From NCBI GenBank assembly GCA_046760985.1, contig JBHIFE010000070.1, positions 1-7,233 on the forward strand: a DNA stretch of 7,233 nt, in the 5' to 3' direction. The position numbers and the translations under genes were made by a program. Below the pieces are notes generated by a model. The model had not been told where the DNA came from, made no database searches, and was given only the letters and a program-made list of their open reading frames with translations. Source of the DNA: JBHIFE01 sp046760985. Lineage in GTDB: Bacteria; Chloroflexota; Dehalococcoidia; Dehalococcoidales; RBG-16-60-22. Of the stretch, positions 1 to 5,424 are shown piece after piece; within the stretch, counting starts at the first letter, position 1; every line of letters starts with the position of its first letter.

Positions 1-1153
1 AGAAAAATTGAGCCAGCTCAGCTACCTCAGCCAGGGTTCGGGCTCGCTCCTGGACAAGCGGTAGAATATTCCTCACATATTCTTCACTTGAGATTAATGC
101 CTCCCCAGCGGCTCTATCATCCACTAAGTAGGGTTGCACAGCTTCAAAGAATTTATCAGTGGTTAAGCTACGAATATATACTCCGTTCATCCACTTGAGC
201 TTATCCTGATTGAAAATAGCCGCCGTTCGGCTAATCCGCTCCAGGGAAAAGTTATCTATAAGCTCCTGTCGGGATAAAATCTCGGTTTTGTCATCCAGAG
301 ACCAGCCGAGCAAAGCTAGGAAGTTCACCATAGCCTCAGGTAAATAGCCCTGCTCATGATATTCGATTGTGGACACTGCCCCATGCCGCTTGCTCAATTT
401 ACTGCGGTCGGTGCCAAGTATCATCGGCAGGTGAGCAAATTGTGGCGGCTCAAATCCCATGGCTTGATATAGAAGCAGGTGGCGAGGTGTGCTGGATAGC
501 CATTCCTCCGCCCTGAGCACATGAGAGATTTCCATCAGATGGTCATCAACTACACTGGCCAGATGGTAGGTAGGATAGCTATCTGACTTAAGCAATACAA
601 AGTCATCAATGGTATTATTTTCAAATACCACCTCGCCCCGAATTAAGTCGTTAAACCCGGTTTGCCCCTCAACTGGAGTTTTGAAACGAATCACTGGTGT
701 GATGCCCTCAGCTTCTTTTTGAGACTGCTCCTCCTGGCTTAAATGGCGGCAGTGGCGGTCATAGCCCGGCGGCTGCTTACGCCTAACCTGCTCTGCCCGC
801 ATATCTTCTAGGCGCTGGGGTGAGCAGTAGCAGTAATAGGCATTTCCCTGCGAAATCAAACGTTGAGCCGCCTCACGGTATATCTCGAGGCGCTGTGATT
901 GAAAGTAGGGTGCATATTTGCCACCTACCTCAGGCCCTTCATCCCAGTCCAGCCCCAGCCAGCGCAGGCTGTCAAGAATAGCCTTCACGGTTTCTTCAAC
1001 CTTGCGGACGACATCGGTGTCCTCAATGCGGACGATGAAGGTGCCACCATAGTGCCTGGCAAAGAGCCAGTTAAACAGGGCAGTCCTGATATTGCCCACA
1101 TGAGGATAACCGGTAGGACTGGGGGCAAAACGCACTCTAACTGAGTTACTCAT
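1..1153 (-). CDS. gltX: Glutamyl-tRNA synthetase (partial, 3' end outside window)
   Basis: Class I aminoacyl-tRNA synthetase that charges tRNA-Glu with glutamate in the cytoplasm. I translated 384 codons from the ATG at 1153; the reading frame is still open at base 1, so roughly the last 100 residues, part of the anticodon-binding region, lie outside. Visible signatures are the FAPSPTG entry, the HIGH-type motif HVGN (residues 18-21), VRIEDTD (41-47), and the KMSKS-type loop KLSKR (252-256) followed by HGA. A zinc site of the form C108-x-C110-x24-C135-x-H137 is intact, the same spacing as in E. coli GluRS. The start is supported by AAAAGG six bases upstream. It is the last visible gene of a minus-strand series, 114 bases after the 71-residue gene; that gap shows no clear promoter. 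Base composition is about 57% GC in a sampled line, like rluD and unlike the AT-rich pair just upstream. Identity is secure; whether it is discriminating or also charges tRNA-Gln cannot be told. Confidence 0.97.
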   Translation of the reverse strand, partial: MSNSVRVRFAPSPTGYPHVGNIRTALFNWLFARHYGGTFIVRIEDTDVVRKVEETVKAILDSLRWLGLDWDEGPEVGGKYAPYFQSQRLEIYREAAQRLISQGNAYYCYCSPQRLEDMRAEQVRRKQPPGYDRHCRHLSQEEQSQKEAEGITPVIRFKTPVEGQTGFNDLIRGEVVFENNTIDDFVLLKSDSYPTYHLASVVDDHLMEISHVLRAEEWLSSTPRHLLLYQAMGFEPPQFAHLPMILGTDRSKLSKRHGAVSTIEYHEQGYLPEAMVNFLALLGWSLDDKTEILSRQELIDNFSLERISRTAAIFNQDKLKWMNGVYIRSLTTDKFFEAVQPYLVDDRAAGEALISSEEYVRNILPLVQERARTLAEVAELAQFF

Positions 1154-1159
1154 TTAAAA

Positions 1160-1193
1160 CCTTTTAGCTTTCAATATTCAACTTTACTAAAAG
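1160..1193 (-). promoter_or_regulatory. Shine-Dalgarno of gltX within a possible hairpin
   Basis: Upstream of gltX, CTTTTAG (1193-1187) and CTAAAAG (1167-1161) form perfect 7-base complementary arms around a 19-base loop. The second arm, with the next G (1160), is the AAAAGG ribosome binding site that lies six bases before the ATG. Folding would hide the site. The stem has only two G-C pairs and a long loop, so it may be weak or fortuitous. It has no T-tract and is not a terminator. Confidence 0.3.
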
Positions 1194-1267
1194 AGATAGA
1201 TTTCCCACATTGAACTTGAAATTCAAAATAACCATTCTGGCACCCCTTCCCAGTTACGTCGTGAGGT

Positions 1268-1483
1268 TCAAGGGGCATCATTTGCCCAAATAATGTCATC
1301 TAACCGCAAGTCTATGTCTCTTTCTGGGTGAGCAAACCGGTCACCAGCATTTGGAATATGACCTATTTCACCCCAATCTAAATCTATTCTTTTACCTCTC
1401 TCGTAAAACCAATAGTAGTGATTCCCCTCACCGTCAACTTCGTGATATACTTTTACGCTATCACCGCTTCTCAATATATTCAT
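1268..1483 (-). CDS. Small acidic protein of unknown family, coupled to the nuclease gene
   Basis: A 71-residue soluble protein that I do not recognise. It has no signal peptide or membrane segment. It is acidic (15 Asp/Glu against 8 Lys/Arg by hand count) and aromatic in its middle (HYYWFYERG, residues 22-30), and the pattern of short polar and hydrophobic alternations suggests a small beta-rich fold. Its ATG overlaps the stop codon of the upstream nuclease-like gene as ATGA, and AAGGTGGG sits just before it inside that gene, so translation is very likely coupled and the ORF is probably real. Context suggests a partner, inhibitor or specificity factor of the neighbouring protein, but that is inference from position only. 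It shares the lower GC content of its partner (about 38-45% in sampled lines). An alternative is an unrelated small cargo gene that travelled with it. Confidence 0.7.
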   Translation of the reverse strand: MNILRSGDSVKVYHEVDGEGNHYYWFYERGKRIDLDWGEIGHIPNAGDRFAHPERDIDLRLDDIIWANDAP

Positions 1484-2511
1484 ATACCCACCTTGCTGAA
1501 TACAATATCGTTATCCTTAACCTCATACTTAACAAACATAATTCCTCTATCACTAAAATCACTGTTTCTAGCTTTCTCTACCGCCCTTTCATTAAAACCA
1601 AATGCTATCAAGACAGGTTGTACAGTTTCAATTTCACTTCCTGCAAGCCTTCCAGCAACCCATTTAGAATATTCAATAATTTGAGAAACGTCCTTATCAC
1701 TCGCGGTATCACGCTTTAATTCGACAACACTAAATTTATACCTTAGAGGAAAACCTGTATATTTAATATTCTTGTGGTAGCAGAGAATGTCAATGTTTTT
1801 CCTTGTAACATGATATGGAATATTATTTGCAAACCATTCCAAATCCTCAGTAGAACCGAAAATGTCTCTCAAGTCCTGCCGTTTCTCGTCATCAATATTT
1901 GCAATTAGCCATGCTCTCAATACACTCTCTAAGTAAACTTCCCCGTCACTGTCTAACGGGAGGGTAATTTTGCTTTTATTTTTTGAAGGATAGGGCTTAA
2001 TTTGAGATGGTTTATTCATAGCATTTCCGTTTATTTTTACAAGCAATTCAATGAGTGCTTCAATAGCTTCAGGGTTTATCGTATTAACTCCTCTTGGCCC
2101 CTGTATTTTTCGATAAAACCATGTCCAAAATCTCGACTCGTATTCTTTTGTGGAAAACAGATAATCTTCAGGCACTGGCTCTTTAAAATAGTTAAGACAC
2201 TCGATTTCTACCCTTATCGGCCAGTCTTCATTCACACACTCGATTGGTGTTGGGTCAAAGAACGGCAGGCTTGCAACTTTATATATGCCATGAAATCCTA
2301 CCTGACGCTCGTAAAGAAAAACTATATCACCGACTCGTGTGCCTAAAATATCGGCTAGCATTCCAAAATAAGGCTTGTTAGCACTCCTTAGATTCTCCTG
2401 AATTACTTGCTTAAATGTGGCTGGTATACCCTTTATTCCTACTCCCCAGAAACTATTATCTCTGACTACCGGGAAAGTGCTTTCATCAGTTATGAAAACA
2501 TGTCCTCTCAT
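1480..2511 (-). CDS. Predicted PUA/EVE-like reader plus PD-(D/E)XK nuclease (NucS/DUF91-like) protein
   Basis: A 343-residue soluble protein with two apparent parts. Residues 1 to about 110 look like a PUA-superfamily (EVE-type) domain: SFWGVG (20-25), then GDIVFLYE (61-68) and GFHGIYKVAS (72-81) followed by PFFD. Members of this superfamily bind modified bases in DNA or RNA. After a basic linker (about 165-182), residues 190-305 resemble the nuclease domain of NucS/DUF91: E194 in a helix, D241 in NIDIL, E264-L-K266 in VVELKRD, and Q277 with Y281 in QIIEYSKW, which fits a complete D-ExK-Q metal site. Together this suggests a modification-dependent endonuclease, but substrate and activity are inferred. 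ATG 2511 is the first start after an in-frame stop; GGAAGGGAG lies 11 bases upstream, which is long. The gene begins 50 bases after rluD and overlaps the next small gene by 4 bases. It is markedly AT-rich (28-40% GC in three sampled lines) compared with rluD and gltX, suggesting transfer. Confidence 0.8.
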   Translation of the reverse strand: MRGHVFITDESTFPVVRDNSFWGVGIKGIPATFKQVIQENLRSANKPYFGMLADILGTRVGDIVFLYERQVGFHGIYKVASLPFFDPTPIECVNEDWPIRVEIECLNYFKEPVPEDYLFSTKEYESRFWTWFYRKIQGPRGVNTINPEAIEALIELLVKINGNAMNKPSQIKPYPSKNKSKITLPLDSDGEVYLESVLRAWLIANIDDEKRQDLRDIFGSTEDLEWFANNIPYHVTRKNIDILCYHKNIKYTGFPLRYKFSVVELKRDTASDKDVSQIIEYSKWVAGRLAGSEIETVQPVLIAFGFNERAVEKARNSDFSDRGIMFVKYEVKDNDIVFSKVGI

Positions 2512-2561
2512 ATCATTTCATTCTCCCTTCCTGCTATTCTACCACCCTGTTTTTCAACATT

Positions 2562-3458
2562 CTAGGCAATATCCTTTAGCGCCTGCGCTAAATCAAGCGG
2601 TAGCTCAGAGGTAAACTCTACGTATTCACCGGTGGACGGCAATTTAAAGCCGAGGCGGCAGGCGTGCAGGAACTGCCGGGATAGATAGGCTGACTTCACC
2701 CCATATACCGGGTCTCCCACCACCGGATAGCCAATAGCGGAAAGGTGAACCCGTATCTGGTGGGTGCGTCCCGTCTCCGGCACAACTTCAAGCAGGGTGT
2801 AGTTACCGATATACTTAACGACCTGATATTCGGTGCGGGCTTCCCTGCCCGCAGATACTACCGCCATGCGCTTTCGGTTGCGCGGGTCACGCCCAATCGC
2901 TGCTTCAATAATGCCACGCTCCGGGGTGAGTCGCCCTTTAACCAATACCAGATAAGCTTTTACTATGGAACGAGCCTTGAACTGGTTTATCAGGTTAGCC
3001 TGGGCAGCTCTGTTCTTAGCTACCAGCATCAGCCCTGAGGTATCTTTATCCAACCGGTGCACAATCCCCGGTCGCAGTGAATCGCCAAGCTCAGCTAGAT
3101 GAGGAAAGTGGGACAGGATAGCATTAACTAAGGTATGAGCCGGATGTCCCGGTGCCGGGTGGACAGCCAGTCCGGCTGGCTTATCTATAACCAAAAGGTC
3201 GTCATTCTCATATATGATATTTAACGGGATTGCCTCAGGCACTAAGGGGCTGGGTGGAGTGGGGGGTATGACAATATTTACCTGGTCACCAATATTAAGT
3301 TTAAGGCTCGCCTTGGCAACACGGTCATTGACCGTAATGTAACCATCACTAATAAGCTTTTGAGCATAGGTTCGGGAGAGTTCAGCGCACTTCTCACCAA
3401 CAAACTTATCCAGACGAGTTCCCGACTCATCAGCTATAAAGTGATATGTTTTGTCCAT
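2562..3458 (-). CDS. RluD-family 23S rRNA-type pseudouridine synthase (YlyB-like)
   Basis: Isomerises specific uridines in structured RNA, usually 23S rRNA, to pseudouridine in the cytoplasm. With the start chosen here it has 298 residues, normal for the RluA/RluC/RluD family. An N-terminal S4 RNA-binding domain (about residues 13-60, TRLDKFV onward) precedes the catalytic domain with VIDKPAGLAVHP, the motif HRLDKDTSG holding the catalytic aspartate D137, and the later GRTHQIRVHL segment. An upstream in-frame start at 3503 would add 15 residues without family similarity and overlap lspA by 44 bases; the ATG at 3458, one base after the lspA stop, places MDKTYHFIADESGTRLDKF at the usual beginning. 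It sits directly downstream of lspA, as ylyB does in Bacillus subtilis. Which uridine is modified cannot be deduced, so I assign no gene symbol. Confidence 0.95.
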   Translation of the reverse strand: MDKTYHFIADESGTRLDKFVGEKCAELSRTYAQKLISDGYITVNDRVAKASLKLNIGDQVNIVIPPTPPSPLVPEAIPLNIIYENDDLLVIDKPAGLAVHPAPGHPAHTLVNAILSHFPHLAELGDSLRPGIVHRLDKDTSGLMLVAKNRAAQANLINQFKARSIVKAYLVLVKGRLTPERGIIEAAIGRDPRNRKRMAVVSAGREARTEYQVVKYIGNYTLLEVVPETGRTHQIRVHLSAIGYPVVGDPVYGVKSAYLSRQFLHACRLGFKLPSTGEYVEFTSELPLDLAQALKDIA

Positions 3459-3459
3459 C

Positions 3460-3957
3460 CTAGCGCTTCTCGACTTGAGCCAGGCGAAGGAGAGAGGAAG
3501 CAAATATAATAACCCCCACAGTTACCGCGGAGTCAGCGATGTTAAACGCCGGCCAGTAGCCAAAATCAATAAAATCGGTAACATAGCCAAGGCGGAGTCG
3601 GTCAATCAGGTTACCCAATGTGCCACCAAAAATCAAGCCAAGGGCTAACTTACCCAGTATGCCATTAGGCAAAGGAAAGCGGTGAGAAATAACAAGGACG
3701 TAGATTAAAATAACGGTAATACCTATTAAAGCAACAATGGTGAGAGCAAATGATTGACCTGGGAATAAACCAAAGGCAGCCCCGGTATTGTGGACATGGG
3801 TTATCCGCAAGAATCCTATCTCAAATAGCGATTGCCCCTCAGGTAGATTAATCTTTATCCACGCCTTGCTAAGCTGGTCAGCAACTACGATGAGTAACCC
3901 GGTAAGGAAAAAGACCACGCTCCACCGCTTATCCTGGAGGCGATTTACCTTTCGCAT
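3460..3957 (-). CDS. lspA: Lipoprotein signal peptidase (signal peptidase II)
   Basis: Integral membrane aspartyl protease that cuts the signal peptide from diacylglyceryl-modified prolipoproteins. The 165 residues match the usual size. Four hydrophobic segments are visible (about 13-29, 69-91, 99-115, 139-159). Conserved blocks are DQLSK (27-31), HNTGAAFG (56-63), GNLIDR (115-120), and the two catalytic aspartates D128 in VTDFID and D142 in NIADSA, corresponding to D124 and D143 of the E. coli enzyme. The ATG at 3957 lies 29 bases inside the end of the upstream zinc-finger gene; the only other nearby start would cut into the first membrane segment, so the overlap seems real. A weak AGG is found upstream. 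The stop is one base before the rluD-like start, pointing to coupled translation. Confidence 0.97.
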   Translation of the reverse strand: MRKVNRLQDKRWSVVFFLTGLLIVVADQLSKAWIKINLPEGQSLFEIGFLRITHVHNTGAAFGLFPGQSFALTIVALIGITVILIYVLVISHRFPLPNGILGKLALGLIFGGTLGNLIDRLRLGYVTDFIDFGYWPAFNIADSAVTVGVIIFASSLLRLAQVEKR

Positions 3958-4309
3958 TCTTTGCCTGCTGAGCTTTACAATTCATGCACCAGCTTGCTTG
4001 CGGGAGTGCTTCCAATCGGGCTGGGTCTATAGGTTGACCACAATTATCACATAAGCCGTAGGTTCCTTCTTCAAACTTACGTAAAGCATGCTCTATCTCA
4101 TTCAAGTGTCCTCTAATGCGCTTCTCTAAGGCTAGCCGCTTCTCTAGCTCAAGAGTCTCGGTCGCCTCCTCCTCCCTTTTGCCAAAGGGACTACCTTCAC
4201 GCCTCTCCTCGGTGGTATTAGCGCTAGCTTTTAATTGCTCCAATTCCTCAATTAAGCGCCCTCGCTCGCTTTCCAAACGTGAACGAAGTATTCTGAAATT
4301 AGTTGTCAT
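3929..4309 (-). CDS. DksA/TraR-family C4 zinc-finger protein (YlyA-like)
   Basis: A 126-residue protein with an N-terminal charged coiled coil (about residues 5-82, rich in Glu, Arg and Leu) and a C-terminal zinc finger C87-x2-C90-x17-C108-x2-C111 (CDNCGQPID ... WCMNC). This is the DksA/TraR family layout. Family members act in the cytoplasm, many through the RNA polymerase secondary channel in stringent-response control, but in non-proteobacterial members such as YlyA of Bacillus subtilis the role differs, so the exact job here is open. The start is firm: GGGAGGGG lies four to five bases before the ATG. The gene heads the lspA-rluD group and overlaps lspA by 29 bases. The tail after the finger is basic (KAQQAKNAKGK). 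Confidence 0.93.
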   Translation of the reverse strand: MTTNFRILRSRLESERGRLIEELEQLKASANTTEERREGSPFGKREEEATETLELEKRLALEKRIRGHLNEIEHALRKFEEGTYGLCDNCGQPIDPARLEALPQASWCMNCKAQQAKNAKGKSPPG

Positions 4310-4312
4310 TTT

Positions 4313-4320
4313 CCCCTCCC
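4313..4320 (-). promoter_or_regulatory. Strong ribosome binding site of the dksA/traR-like gene
   Basis: GGGAGGGG (4320-4313) followed by three bases and the ATG at 4309 is the best Shine-Dalgarno match in the window and fixes the start of the first gene of the dksA-lspA-rluD series. Confidence 0.75.
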
Positions 4321-4379
4321 CTACTTATCAAGTCTGAGATAGGGTATTCTATTTTCCCACTTAGGCTCGTAAGTAAGTT

Positions 4380-4401
4380 ATTATAATTAAGCGCTACTTA
4401 A
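4380..4401 (-). promoter_or_regulatory. Candidate promoter -10 box and adjacent inverted repeat for the dksA-lspA-rluD series
   Basis: On the minus strand a perfect TATAAT (4385-4380) lies about 70 bases upstream of the dksA/traR-like ATG. Just upstream of it is the inverted repeat TTAAG-5-CTTAA (4401-4387), located in the spacer where an operator could sit. No good -35 hexamer is visible at 16-18 bases, so either an activator is needed or the box is fortuitous in AT-rich DNA. Transcription would begin near 4373 and give a leader of roughly 60 bases. Confidence 0.35.
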
Positions 4402-4424
4402 GAGAATAATGTAGGCAGGACAGA

Positions 4425-5192
4425 TTAGTCTAACATCACCCGCAACTGGCGAATGGTACCGATTGCTTGCCCACGCCAGTGATTATTAGCGAAGATAAAA
4501 GTCTTCTCAGCTACACTGTCAAGCTTCTGAATCTTGGGCAGCCACTCGCTGAGTTCTTGTGGAGTATAGCTATAGTCGTATCTCTCATGAGCTTGCTCAT
4601 GCTGCCACCACTTGGCACTATTCCGCCCATGAAAGCGGACGTAGCCTGTCTTACTTGTTGCCTCAGCTACTGGGGGCAAGAGATTAGGTAGCTGTGGTTC
4701 ATCAACACAACAGAAGCCTAAGTCATGCTGACGAAGCCAGTCAAATACCTCTGTCCTTATCCAATAGGCATTACGGAACTCAATCACCACTGGTAGTTCG
4801 CCCAATCGTTCCTTAAGCAACTCCAGGTAATCCCAGTTATGGCGATTAAACCTGAAGCTATATGGAAACTGAGCTAGGATGCAACCCAGCTTCCCGGCAG
4901 TGATGATAGGTCGCAATATCTCACAAAAAGCTTTGAAAATTGCAGCATTGTCCTCTTGTTTGTGAGTCATTTCCTGATTCGCCTTAATTGAAAAGAGAAA
5001 GCCGTCACCGGTTTTCTCAGCCATAGCTTTTAAACTGGATGGTTTGGGCAATGCATAATAGGTCGAGTTTATCTCACAAGCATTAAATTCGTGGGCATAA
5101 TAGTTAAGCCACTCTCGCTTGGGCATGCCAATCGGGTAGAAGTTGCCCACCCAATCATCATAGCTAAATCCTGAGGTACCAAGGTATATCAT
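4425..5192 (-). CDS. DUF72 (YecE-like) TIM-barrel family protein
   Basis: A 255-residue cytoplasmic protein of the DUF72/YecE family, whose biochemical activity is not established to my knowledge. The family blocks are all present: GTSGFSYDDWVGNFYP (5-20), EINSTYYALP (40-49), FSIKANQEMTH (67-77), LGCILAQFPYSF (102-113), VVIEFRNAYW (135-144), YVRFHGRN (184-191), then YDYSYT (205-210) and FANNHWRGQA (234-243). These are the conserved strand ends of the predicted barrel, and the length is normal for the family. The ATG at 5192 begins exactly at the usual GTSG start; AAAGG is only one base before it, too close for a normal ribosome site, while a promoter fits a leaderless transcript. It is transcribed alone or with dksA: 115 bases separate it from the next gene. 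Confidence 0.93.
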   Translation of the reverse strand: MIYLGTSGFSYDDWVGNFYPIGMPKREWLNYYAHEFNACEINSTYYALPKPSSLKAMAEKTGDGFLFSIKANQEMTHKQEDNAAIFKAFCEILRPIITAGKLGCILAQFPYSFRFNRHNWDYLELLKERLGELPVVIEFRNAYWIRTEVFDWLRQHDLGFCCVDEPQLPNLLPPVAEATSKTGYVRFHGRNSAKWWQHEQAHERYDYSYTPQELSEWLPKIQKLDSVAEKTFIFANNHWRGQAIGTIRQLRVMLD

Positions 5193-5198
5193 GCCTTT

Positions 5199-5227
5199 AG
5201 TGTAACCTATTTATTTTATTTGGTCAA
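5199..5227 (-). promoter_or_regulatory. Sigma70-like promoter for the DUF72 gene, likely leaderless
   Basis: TTGACC (5227-5222), a 17-base spacer and TACACT (5204-5199) form a good vegetative-type promoter on the minus strand. The A of the DUF72 ATG is the seventh base after the -10 box, where transcription would be expected to start, so the mRNA may have no 5' leader. Confidence 0.55.
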
Positions 5228-5261
5228 TGCTTCATTCTGGCTTATCATTAAGAAAGCCAGC

Positions 5262-5291
5262 TTGACACCCTGTCTAACCAAGAATTATACT
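5262..5291 (+). promoter_or_regulatory. Strong sigma70-like promoter for tRNA-fMet
   Basis: A perfect -35 TTGACA (5262-5267), an 18-base spacer and TATACT (5286-5291) on the plus strand. Transcription would start near 5298, leaving a leader of about 38 bases to be trimmed, presumably by RNase P, before the mature tRNA at 5336. It stands back to back with the DUF72 promoter, with about 34 bases between the two -35 boxes. Confidence 0.7.
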
Positions 5292-5335
5292 AAAAATGCG
5301 GGTTAGATAGAAGATAGGTATATAGTATTTATCAA

Positions 5336-5410
5336 CGCGGGGTGGAGCAGTGGAAGCTCGTCGGGCTCATAACCCGAAGGTCGTTGGTTCGAATCCAACC
5401 CCCGCTACCA
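5336..5410 (+). tRNA. Initiator tRNA-fMet (CAT anticodon), CCA encoded
   Basis: All arms fold: acceptor 5336-5342 with 5400-5406, D stem GAGC/GCTC with a 7-base loop, anticodon stem TCGGG/CCCGA around CTCATAA with CAT at 5368-5370, variable loop AGGTC, T stem GTTGG/CCAAC with loop TTCGAAT, discriminator A5407 and encoded CCA. Initiator identity is shown by the three consecutive G-C pairs in the anticodon stem and by the unpaired first acceptor position. Here that mismatch is C1-U72, whereas E. coli has C1-A72; both block a Watson-Crick pair, the feature needed for formylation and for rejection by EF-Tu. The sequence is otherwise very like the E. coli initiator. It supplies the start tRNA for translation. 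No terminator hairpin is visible after it. Confidence 0.96.
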
Positions 5411-5424
5411 TTTAAATCTTCTCT

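Noticed and set aside
1154..1267. T-box or other riboswitch upstream of gltX
   Set aside because: The gap is only 114 bases, has no T-box consensus or terminator, and the hairpin found is small.
1351..1719. Plus-strand open frame of 122 residues opposite the nuclease and small gene
   Set aside because: It lies antisense to two coherent coding genes, has low-complexity Ser/Leu/Asn-rich content and no ribosome site; it reflects the AT-rich opposite strand.
1154..2561. Target-site duplications or inverted terminal repeats around the nuclease pair
   Set aside because: Only short, weak similarity (CATTCT plus pyrimidine runs) occurs at the two borders; this is not enough to claim an insertion-sequence mechanism.
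3459..3503. Upstream start that would lengthen the rluD-like protein by 15 residues
   Set aside because: The extra residues overlap the end of lspA in another frame and do not belong to the family; the ATG at 3458 fits the family start.
5336..5410. tRNA-fMet as an integration site for a mobile element
   Set aside because: No integrase and no second copy of the tRNA 3' end is visible in the window.
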